From Planctomycetota bacterium (GTDB lineage: Bacteria > JAJVIF01 > JAPKYR01): a stretch of DNA of 46,765 nt. The stretch lies in contig JAUWTM010000011.1 of NCBI GenBank assembly GCA_030614715.1, positions 1-46,765 on the forward strand, in the 5' to 3' direction. The stretch's first letter is position 1; each line of letters begins with the position of its first letter. This document shows positions 17,162 to 24,529 of this stretch, in pieces. Under the pieces are notes generated by a model. The model was not told where the DNA came from, ran no database searches, and saw only the letters and a list, made by a program, of their open reading frames with translations. Both the position numbers and the translations under genes were made by a program.

Positions 17162-18358
17162 CTATTTTCCGAAATCCGGATGTCGCGACACCGTCAATGC
17201 TACATTCAAACGTATCGCAAGCAGTTCGAACATCACCGCGATCTTCTTGAAAAAGGGCGTACGGTAACGGATTTTAGTGGAAAAGGCGCTCAGGATCTTC
17301 CGCGCCATAAATTTATCTTTCGTCAGCCGAACAAATACTTCCCGATTAACTGTCGACTTATACGTGATGCGCTCGATTTTGCTGAAGTAGTTGAAAATTG
17401 GCGAGATTTCGCGGTTCACCATGTCTGTGTACTTGCTGACAAGAATGTCCGAACGCTTCTCGCCGAAAGCCACGATCGCTTCAGCCGCAATTTCACCCGA
17501 TCTCATCGCGAAGTAGATTCCCTCACCGGAGGCAGAAAGGACAAACCCGGCAGCGTCGCCAACAAGAAGCACTCTCCTCAGCCCGTGCTCTTTATATTGA
17601 CCACTTGGAATCAACGCGCCGTTACGCTTGATCGATTTACCACCCTCCAGGAGATCGGAGTGCATCTCCTTCATTCGATTCAGGAGAGTCTGCAGCTTAG
17701 TACGGTTCTCAAGACGGGTGCCGATTCCAACGGAAACCTGTTCCCCCTTTGGAAATATCCAGCCGTAGAAGTCCGGACTCACAGCGGGTGAATAGTTAAA
17801 CAGGCAGTTATTCCCCAGCACCTGCATCCGGTCAGGAACCGGCTCGATAACCTCCTGGATTCCAATAACCATTGGAAGGAGCTCTCCCATGGTTTGCCTT
17901 GCAACACGGCTGTGAGCACCGTCAGCGCCAATCAGGTAATCGGCCTCGGTTGTCCTGACATTTCCGTCGGGTCCCCTGTACCTGACCAGGAGCTTGTTAC
18001 CCTTCTCATCGTAGCCCAGCACCCTGCCGTCAACCTGGATCGCCCCTGCGTCCTCAGCAGCCCACCTGAGATGCGAATCGAACTCGTGACGGTTAACTGT
18101 AGCTATATATTGGCCTTCAGGAAATTCCGCATGGATGCGAAGTCCCGACGGTGCCTGGAAAATGACGCCTGATGTCCGCTGTTTTACCAGAAGGTCGGGA
18201 ATCGCGTAATGCTCGAAGAGCATGGACGGCAGACCGCCGGCGCAGGGTTTATCGCTGCTCCTCGACGCTTCGATCAGAATAGCCCGGTGACCCGCTTTAG
18301 CGAGAGTTCGGGCGCATACGGCTCCCCCAGGTCCTCCTCCTGCGATGACTATTTGCAT
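17162..18358 (-). CDS. geranylgeranyl reductase family FAD-dependent oxidoreductase
   Basis: 398 residues of the GGR/ChlP fold. The N-terminal FAD motif is IVIAGGGPGGAVCARTLAKAG, with the family signature KPCAGGLPSML close behind. It also has the GADGAHSRVAR block, YGWIFPKGEQVSVGIG, and the second FAD motif VLLVGDAAGFVLSASGEGIYFAMRSG. Members saturate isoprenoid double bonds (chlorophyll side chains, archaeal lipids, menaquinone or polyprenol tails). With no chlorophyll or archaeal-lipid genes around, quinone or polyprenyl-lipid tail reduction is the likelier role here, but that is inference. Start ATG 18358. Confidence 0.88.
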   Translation of the reverse strand: MQIVIAGGGPGGAVCARTLAKAGHRAILIEASRSSDKPCAGGLPSMLFEHYAIPDLLVKQRTSGVIFQAPSGLRIHAEFPEGQYIATVNRHEFDSHLRWAAEDAGAIQVDGRVLGYDEKGNKLLVRYRGPDGNVRTTEADYLIGADGAHSRVARQTMGELLPMVIGIQEVIEPVPDRMQVLGNNCLFNYSPAVSPDFYGWIFPKGEQVSVGIGTRLENRTKLQTLLNRMKEMHSDLLEGGKSIKRNGALIPSGQYKEHGLRRVLLVGDAAGFVLSASGEGIYFAMRSGEIAAEAIVAFGEKRSDILVSKYTDMVNREISPIFNYFSKIERITYKSTVNREVFVRLTKDKFMARKILSAFSTKIRYRTPFFKKIAVMFELLAIRLNVALTVSRHPDFGK

Positions 18359-18527
18359 AATGGTTGTATCCCTGCTCCCGGTCCGGGATCATTTCCGTCA
18401 CAGCCAAGCCTGTTAACGGACCTCCATGTCAGCGGGCGATAGTATAACACTTAGCCGGGCAGGAATTTGGGACCAATCAGGCTTTATCAGGATAAAAGTA
18501 TGCGACTTAACATTTGAGGTTCGGGAA

Positions 18528-19289
18528 CTAAAACAATCCTCTCTCTTCCGGTTTCAGAGGGTAATCAATTTCGTTTCTAACCTTACGTGCGATACCGGGA
18601 TACAGCCCGAGCATCTCTCCCACGGTTATAAACCTGTAACCTTCGGCCATGAGAGTGTCCAGAATAATGGGAAGTGCTGTAAGCGTGTTCGGATGCCCCT
18701 CGTGGAGGAGGACAATCGAACCAGACGTTGCCCGTGAGATCACATAATCGGCGATATATTCAGGACCCGGGTCTTTCCAGTCCTTAGGATCAATATCCCA
18801 CATGATCGTGGCCATACCCATACGGCCAGCGGCACCAATGACATACTGGTTGTAAGCACCGTAGGGAGGTCGGAACAACTGCGGGTATTGCCCCGAACAA
18901 TCCTCGATCAGATCATTCGTCGGCTGCAGCTGCTCGATGATATCGTACTCACACAGCCAGCTCAGGTTCGGATGCGACCAGGAATGGTTGCCAATTTCAT
19001 GTCCCGAATCGCAAAGGAGGTCGAATTCAGCCTGCCAGTCGTCCACGAACGAGCCGCAGATAAAAAATGTCGCACGGACACCATACGTATCCAGGATCGC
19101 CAGAAGCTCCGGAGTTAACGGCTTTGGACCGTCGTCGAACGTGAGTGCGATGTACATATCGGTCGAGGGACCGTGATTTACCGCGACATGTGTCTCGATT
19201 GCCTCATTGAAATCGAGTGCACCGGCCGGCGGACCCGAGTAAAGTAGCAGGATCGCACATAGCAGGTATGCCGTGTAACCTCTCTTCAT
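18528..19289 (-). CDS. secreted polysaccharide deacetylase (CE4/NodB)
   Basis: 253 residues with a signal peptide (about 1-24, ending PPAGA). The NodB domain has all five motifs: ALTFDDGPKPLTP (catalytic and metal Asp), HEIGNHSWSHPNLS (metal His pair), RPPYGAYN, MWDIDPKDWKDPG and GSIVLLHEG (catalytic His). It should remove N-acetyl groups from peptidoglycan or exopolysaccharide GlcNAc in the periplasm or at the surface. The order of motifs and the complete metal triad (Asp, His, His) indicate an active enzyme. The neighbours are an FAD enzyme and an ExbB-like protein on the same strand, with no clear shared pathway. Confidence 0.92.
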   Translation of the reverse strand: MKRGYTAYLLCAILLLYSGPPAGALDFNEAIETHVAVNHGPSTDMYIALTFDDGPKPLTPELLAILDTYGVRATFFICGSFVDDWQAEFDLLCDSGHEIGNHSWSHPNLSWLCEYDIIEQLQPTNDLIEDCSGQYPQLFRPPYGAYNQYVIGAAGRMGMATIMWDIDPKDWKDPGPEYIADYVISRATSGSIVLLHEGHPNTLTALPIILDTLMAEGYRFITVGEMLGLYPGIARKVRNEIDYPLKPEERGLF

Positions 19290-19396
19290 AACAGTAAATT
19301 TACCTTCCTACCGGTAAACAGGGCTGGAATAGTAACATTAGCGCATGACTAATCCACTAAGGTTATCGGCATAAATTGTTCCAAAAGTACCGGTTA

Positions 19397-20005
19397 TTAC
19401 TGGGGAAGGGGGAAGGCCTGACCGCGAAGTGTGCGAAGCGGGCTTTCCGGACTCAGGAGATAATTGAGGAGGTCCCGTCCGAGGTCGCTGGCGAAGTCGA
19501 GGTTTTCACGCTGCTGACGGTCGGCTAGTCTCAGGAATATGTACGAAACAAGGCTGATGATCAGAGCGAGAATCAGAAGGTAAAGGACCGGAATCCAGGA
19601 ATTCTGACCTCCGGTCATCAGCGAGATTACCGGATTCAGAACTCCAAGTAGCCCCACAAGAACTGACAGCATCGATACGATCCTGAGTGGATTAGTACGT
19701 ATGAGGTCCCGCCGCTTAAGGCTCTCGACCGTCACCTTGTAAGAGACCTTCAATTTCGGGGTGAACTTGGTTGATTCGGTCAGGATGCTGGAAAGGATAG
19801 TGGCAAGCGGTCCGGCTTCGCCTTCGAGTATCAGAATCGCACGGGGGAGATCACCGGTCCGGACGGAGCCGATCACCTGCTGGTACAGGTTCTGCATTTC
19901 CTCCACCCTCTGCCTGCGTGCCCTGAGCACAATGATGGCGGTAGCCGTCATCCACATCGACAGCAGCGCGAGAATCCAGAATTCGATCGCAAAGCCTGTG
20001 TTCAC
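19397..20005 (-). CDS. MotA/TolQ/ExbB-like membrane protein (short)
   Basis: About 203 residues if translation starts at GTG 20005, which places the first transmembrane helix (FAIEFWILALLSMWMTATAIIVL) right at the N-terminus as in ExbB/TolQ/MotA proteins. The frame stays open to 20179 but that part overlaps recN and looks non-coding. After a cytoplasmic stretch (RTGDLPRAILILEGEAGPLATILSSILTES, like the ExbB G-A-G-P turn) come two further helices (IVSMLSVLVGLLGVLNPVISLM and WIPVLYLLILALIISLVSYIFL). The GVLNPVISLM segment resembles the family's GLLGTVxGM. No ExbD/TolR partner is adjacent. It lies downstream of recN by 64 bp on the same strand. The start codon is inferred, not proven. Confidence 0.6.
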   Translation of the reverse strand: MNTGFAIEFWILALLSMWMTATAIIVLRARRQRVEEMQNLYQQVIGSVRTGDLPRAILILEGEAGPLATILSSILTESTKFTPKLKVSYKVTVESLKRRDLIRTNPLRIVSMLSVLVGLLGVLNPVISLMTGGQNSWIPVLYLLILALIISLVSYIFLRLADRQQRENLDFASDLGRDLLNYLLSPESPLRTLRGQAFPLPQ

Positions 20006-20069
20006 AACTATGGATTCTACATTATTTTCATACAGATGAAAATTGATATTTAATAAAGTAATCGGGAAA

Positions 20070-21782
20070 CTAGGGAGATACCGTTGATTTACGTGGTAAT
20101 TCCTCGAGGAAGCTCCGTGCCAGACGTTCAAGCGCAGCCCGGTCACCGCGCGCACCGAGCATCCTTCCAATCTCCTCAACCCTCGCGTCGCCGGTCACTT
20201 CCCTCGCGCTGGCCCTCGTGTCCTTCTTATCCATCGACTTCTCGATCACCCAGTGGCCCCTGCCCTGGCTCGCTATCTGGGGAAGGTGGCTCACGAGTAT
20301 CAACTGGTGGCTGCCACTCAGTTCTACAAGCTTCTCCCCGACCCTGAACGCAGTCTCACCGCCGATCCCGGCTTCCGCCTCGTCGAAAACGAGCACCGGG
20401 ACCCGGTCACGGTTCGCAAGGACCGTTTTAAGCGCGATCAGCAATCGCGAGAGTTCACCCCCCGACGCCACCTTCTTCAGCGGCGCGGGTTCCTGCGCGG
20501 GATTTGTCGCAATAAGCAGTACGGCACGATCGATTCCGTCGGCGCGGAAATTTTTCGGGTTCTCAAGCTCCGAATCAAGTTTCGCAGTAAATGTCGCGTT
20601 GGGAAGATCGAGGTCGGCGAGATGATTTTTAACTTCCTTCGAAATTTTCTTCGCCAGCTTCGAACGGGCTTTGGACAGGGCGACAGCGTCCTTCAGGTAC
20701 TTCTCACGGGCAAAGTCTCTCTTCTTCGCCAGGCCCTTCAGACGGTCGGATGCACCGGTTACCTTCTCGAGTTCCTCTGTGAGTTTACTCCGAAGGGAAA
20801 TCAAACCGTCCTCATCGGTTTTATATTTCCTCTTCAACTGGTGAATGACGCCCAGTCTTGCCTCGACGTAAGAACGACGTTCGGGATCATCCACGATGTT
20901 CTCAGCGTATCGCCTGAGCGTGTCCGCAAGCTCCTCCGACAGGTAAACCATCTCGCGAAGCCTCAGGTACTCGCCTTTCAGCGCAAGATCCGACGCCATT
21001 AGGTTATTCAGAAGATCGAGTGCTTCCTGGAGATGATCCCTTGCCCCCGTTGTCTCATCATCGTTGCCCGAAAGCAGCGACGCTGCCTTCAGTGAGTCCT
21101 CAAGCCTGTCCTTCGCAGTTTCCAGTAATTCGTTTTCCCGTGTAAGCTTTACTTCCTCTCCCGCTTTTATATCCGCTTTCTCAAGCTCAGCATGCTGGAA
21201 CTCCACGAGCTCCCGACGCTCTTTGACCTTCTCGATCTCTGCTTTTTCGGTTTCGTACGTCCTGCCGGCAGCCTTCCAGTCGGTATGTAGTTGCTTTACC
21301 TTTGCCAGTCTCGACGCATGCGAATCATCGCCAAGTGTGTCAAGGATCTCCAGTGCGGGACGGTTGAGAATGTCAGCACGCGCATTCTGTCCGAGGAGAT
21401 CGACCAGCGATCCCGCAACCGTCTGAAGAGTGCCGATCGGGACGCGCCTGCCGTTCAGCCGTCCCTGCGACCGTCCGCAGCGAACGATCGTGCGCTCCAG
21501 TATCAGCTCAGTTTCATCGTCCTCAAGAAATCCGGCCTTAACAAGCGATTTTGCGACGTCGGGACGGTGCCCGATATCGAATATCGCGGTCAGCACAGCC
21601 TTCTGTGCCTTTTTTGAAATGCTGTCGTCACCCGACCTCGCTCCCATCGCCGCGACAAGCGCCTCGAGGCACTGTGTCTTACCGGCGCCGGTCTCACCTG
21701 TCAGCACGGTCATGCCGTCGGAAAACGTCAGCGTGACATCCCTGAGCAGCTTGAAGTCGCGTATGCTGAGTTCTTTCAACAT
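20070..21782 (-). CDS. recN: DNA repair protein RecN
   Basis: 570 residues of the SMC-like RecN family. Walker A is GETGAGKT (29-36). An N-terminal GRSQGRLNGRRVPIGTL block, typical of RecN, lies before a long coiled coil (about 160-380). The ABC signature SGGELSRLLIALKTVLA precedes Walker B VLVFDEAEAGIGGETAF, and the VSHLPQIASQGRGHWVIEK switch follows. RecN holds broken DNA ends together in recombinational repair. It starts 6 bp after the nadK stop; the nadK-recN pairing is widespread in bacteria. Confidence 0.95.
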   Translation of the reverse strand: MLKELSIRDFKLLRDVTLTFSDGMTVLTGETGAGKTQCLEALVAAMGARSGDDSISKKAQKAVLTAIFDIGHRPDVAKSLVKAGFLEDDETELILERTIVRCGRSQGRLNGRRVPIGTLQTVAGSLVDLLGQNARADILNRPALEILDTLGDDSHASRLAKVKQLHTDWKAAGRTYETEKAEIEKVKERRELVEFQHAELEKADIKAGEEVKLTRENELLETAKDRLEDSLKAASLLSGNDDETTGARDHLQEALDLLNNLMASDLALKGEYLRLREMVYLSEELADTLRRYAENIVDDPERRSYVEARLGVIHQLKRKYKTDEDGLISLRSKLTEELEKVTGASDRLKGLAKKRDFAREKYLKDAVALSKARSKLAKKISKEVKNHLADLDLPNATFTAKLDSELENPKNFRADGIDRAVLLIATNPAQEPAPLKKVASGGELSRLLIALKTVLANRDRVPVLVFDEAEAGIGGETAFRVGEKLVELSGSHQLILVSHLPQIASQGRGHWVIEKSMDKKDTRASAREVTGDARVEEIGRMLGARGDRAALERLARSFLEELPRKSTVSP

Positions 21783-21788
21783 TCGAGC

Positions 21789-22724
21789 TTACCGATTGGT
21801 CTCTTGAATTCGCTTCTTTTCCGGGGCCGCTTCCGCCCATCCCAGCTTGTCGCGAAGCACGTCCGAGAAGAAAACCTCGTCGAACCTTATTAACCCGGCG
21901 TTGCGCTCGCTTCGTTTTATCGTGACCATGCAATAGTCTTTATAATTTTCCGGATCGCAATGACCCCTGACAGCGCAGTTGACGAGTTCGGCAATTTCCT
22001 GGCCATCCGCCAGCGCAAAAGCAATTTCCCCTACCATCTTCAGCCGTGGTCGCACGACCAGCACACTCCCGTCATCTATGACAAGACTCCTCGCGCTGAA
22101 GGAATGAGCGCAGATGGGGGTGATGATCAGCGCCTTCAGGGTGGGGGATAAAATCGAGCCGCCGGCAGACATATTGTATCCGGTCGATCCTGTAGGGGTG
22201 GAAATTATCAAACCGTCAGCCTCGTACGTTGCAAGGAACCTGCCGTCAAGCTCCGCATCCAGTGCCATCAGGCCTCCGGCCGGCACATTTCTGTGAATGA
22301 CTATATCGTTGAGTGCTAAAAGCCGGGTTTCGGATTCAGCTTCCCCATGGATAACCGCCTCGATCATCGATCGCGCTTCGACCCAGTATTCACCCTTCGC
22401 GAGACGTTTAGTGGATCGTTCGATCTCTTCGACACCCAGCGTGGTCAGGTAACCAAGATCACCTACATTAATTCCCATCACGGGAATATCGAACGGGTAA
22501 CCGCTTCGTACCGCAGCCAGCAGTGTCCCATCCCCGCCAATAGACGCAATCGCCTGGCAGGGCGACTCATCAGTATTCCGGGACAATTCAGAGCTCTCTA
22601 TTATCTCAATACCCGACGCGTCCGCAGCTTTGCGGAACCTGACCACGGCATCCTCCGCAACATCATACTGCGGATGCACGACCAGTCCGAGTCTCGTAAT
22701 GGGCATGGATGAATTGTCGCTCAT
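21789..22724 (-). CDS. nadK: NAD kinase
   Basis: 311 residues. It has the family motifs SIGGDGTLLAAVR (GGDG at 63-66, catalytic Asp65), MGINVGDLGYLT, NDIVIHRN and ISTPTGSTGYNMSAGGSILSP. It phosphorylates NAD to NADP using ATP or polyphosphate in the cytoplasm. Start ATG 22724; an internal ATG six codons later (MPITRLGLVVHP) is also plausible since neither has a strong Shine-Dalgarno. First gene of a leftward nadK-recN unit, divergent from the HD-GYP gene. Confidence 0.95.
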   Translation of the reverse strand: MSDNSSMPITRLGLVVHPQYDVAEDAVVRFRKAADASGIEIIESSELSRNTDESPCQAIASIGGDGTLLAAVRSGYPFDIPVMGINVGDLGYLTTLGVEEIERSTKRLAKGEYWVEARSMIEAVIHGEAESETRLLALNDIVIHRNVPAGGLMALDAELDGRFLATYEADGLIISTPTGSTGYNMSAGGSILSPTLKALIITPICAHSFSARSLVIDDGSVLVVRPRLKMVGEIAFALADGQEIAELVNCAVRGHCDPENYKDYCMVTIKRSERNAGLIRFDEVFFSDVLRDKLGWAEAAPEKKRIQETNR

Positions 22725-22831
22725 CGGTTCACATAGAATTTAGCATTTTTGCCGATTGCGAGCCAGTATAAAAAATTGGATTATCGGAATATATTTATAC
22801 ATCTCCACCATATTGATTGTATTATAGGGCA

Positions 22832-24097
22832 ATGACTGGAAATCCCGATCAGACGGATTCAAACGAAAGACGTCATCTCGACATCGGCGATGAGGCTCGT
22901 GAAGCACTGGAAATTCTAGCAGATGAAGCGTGCGCCGAGGGGCACAAGAGTCTTCTGGAACGCATGCGTCACGCTGTCGAGCATCTTATCGAGCATTCAG
23001 ACCGTGCGCACATTGTCGCAAAGTGCGCTGTAGACCTTGTCGAGGCTGACAGCCCGATCGATGTTCTCGAGGCCACGCTCAGCGAAGCAATCAGGCTGAC
23101 CCACGCTGAAAGAGGGTATATCCTCATGTGGAACGAGATTAAACAGACCCTCGAACCCGCGACCCTGAACGGTGCCGATGAAAACATTCCAACAGGCGTC
23201 GAACTCGAGATCTGTAACACCATCGCCAGAAAAGCGTTCGATGAGCGCAATGTTTTAGTCAATCCCGACGTGCAGGACGACCCGGAATTCTGCAACGCTG
23301 AAAGCGTACAGGCATTCCAGATCAGGTCCGTGCTTGTCGCACCGCTGATCGCTGAGACGAACAAGGGAACCGAAGCACTGGGAGTGGTCTACCTCGACAG
23401 CCGCGCCGCCAAGCACCTTTTTGTCGAGGACGACGCGGAACTGATGCAGTCCTTCGCGGCTCTCGCTGCAATAAGCATCGCGCACGTACGTGCGACAACA
23501 CAGCTCCGGCTTGCGTACCATGAAACGGTCAACGCATTGATCACCGCTCTTGAAGCGAAGGACAAGTACACTCGCGGTCATTCGGACAGGGTCGCGGAGT
23601 ACGCTGTAAGGTGCGGGAAGGAAATGGGATTGTCAGAATCCCGTATCATGATGCTGAAATCCGCGGCACTGCTTCACGATGTCGGGAAAATAGGCATACG
23701 GGAAGCCGTACTGCACAAGCCCGGACGGCTCACGGACGAGGAATACGAACATATCAAGCTTCACGCCGAGCTATCAGAGGATATCATCCGTGGCTTGAGT
23801 TACCTCGAGGAGGAGCTTGCCATCCTCGCGGGATCGCAGGAGCATTATGACGGTTCCGGGTACCCTCGCGGCACCAGGGAAGACGAGATCCCTATAGAAA
23901 GCTACATCGTGCAGGTTGCGGACGCCTGGGATGCGATGACATCAACGAGGGTTTACCGTGTAGCACTAACAGTAGAGCAGGCATCGGCGGAGCTGAAAAA
24001 ATTTGCCGGTTCCCAGTTCAATCCGAAGGTAGTCGATGCATTTCTTTCGATGATAGATAAAGAAGGCGTCATTTCTACAGAGTGGGAAGGAAGATAA
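22832..24097 (+). CDS. GAF/HD-GYP protein with altered metal-binding motif
   Basis: 421 residues from ATG 22832 (a TTG five codons earlier is possible). A GAF domain (about 60-230: RLTHAERGYILMWNE, then RSVLVAPLIAE and LGVVYLDSR) senses an unknown ligand. The HD-GYP domain (about 245-415) has HSDRVAEYAV, ALLHDVGKIGIREAVLHKPGRLTDEEYEHIKLH, DGSGYPRG and VADAWDAMTS. HD-GYP domains hydrolyse cyclic di-GMP. The normally invariant tandem His of HHExxDGxGYP is replaced by Ser-Gln (GSQEHYDGSGYP), which should remove metal ligands. The enzyme may be inactive or altered. Cytoplasmic; no transmembrane helix. Followed by a cupin gene after 63 bp. Confidence 0.88.
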   Translation: MTGNPDQTDSNERRHLDIGDEAREALEILADEACAEGHKSLLERMRHAVEHLIEHSDRAHIVAKCAVDLVEADSPIDVLEATLSEAIRLTHAERGYILMWNEIKQTLEPATLNGADENIPTGVELEICNTIARKAFDERNVLVNPDVQDDPEFCNAESVQAFQIRSVLVAPLIAETNKGTEALGVVYLDSRAAKHLFVEDDAELMQSFAALAAISIAHVRATTQLRLAYHETVNALITALEAKDKYTRGHSDRVAEYAVRCGKEMGLSESRIMMLKSAALLHDVGKIGIREAVLHKPGRLTDEEYEHIKLHAELSEDIIRGLSYLEEELAILAGSQEHYDGSGYPRGTREDEIPIESYIVQVADAWDAMTSTRVYRVALTVEQASAELKKFAGSQFNPKVVDAFLSMIDKEGVISTEWEGR

Positions 24098-24160
24098 CTG
24101 GCAGCATGCCATTTAAAGTGGCCGGTAACGATACTGTTTTACATCCAACTGAGGAACAAC

Positions 24161-24436
24161 ATGAAAAAAATTCGAATCGAAGCAAAACCCACCGAGGATC
24201 GGCTCGCAGAACTTGGCGTGTTCGAATGGGACCTCTGGACAAAAGAGGTGTCAGAGTTCCCGTGGACCTACACCGATAAAGAGACGTGTTATTTTCTCGA
24301 GGGTGAAGTTACCATCACTCCCGACGAGGGTGAACCTGTAACGGTCGGCACAGGAGACCTGGTCATCTTTCCAAAGGGTATGAGCTGCACCTGGAACATC
24401 ACGAAGGACGTCAGGAAGAGATTCATATTCGACTGA
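24161..24436 (+). CDS. small cupin-domain protein (Cupin_3/DUF861 type)
   Basis: 91 residues forming one cupin barrel: FEWDLWTKEVSEFPWTY, ETCYFLEGEVTITPDEG, VTVGTGDLVIFPKGMSCTWNIT. The E-x-x-Y-F-L-E-G-E-V-T block and GDLVIFPKGM are characteristic of the EutQ-like/DUF861 branch, whose members are often encoded beside signalling or metabolic enzymes and have no fixed function. GAGGAA before the ATG supports the start. No His cluster typical of dioxygenase cupins is visible, so ligand binding is as likely as catalysis. Confidence 0.85.
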   Translation: MKKIRIEAKPTEDRLAELGVFEWDLWTKEVSEFPWTYTDKETCYFLEGEVTITPDEGEPVTVGTGDLVIFPKGMSCTWNITKDVRKRFIFD

Positions 24437-24529
24437 CCTGTATTTTCAGTGTACGCTCCATCTGTCCAAGTATTTTCATAACCTTCATGCTACAATATCA
24501 AATGATATCAATATGAAGAAGGTGCTACG

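Noticed and set aside
17129-17791. 220-codon plus-strand frame opposite the geranylgeranyl reductase gene
   Set aside because: It is antisense to well-conserved FAD motifs and lacks protein-like features.
20253-21002. Long plus-strand frame (249 codons) opposite recN
   Set aside because: It is antisense to clear RecN motifs, has no ribosome site and shows Arg/Cys-rich composition typical of a shadow frame.
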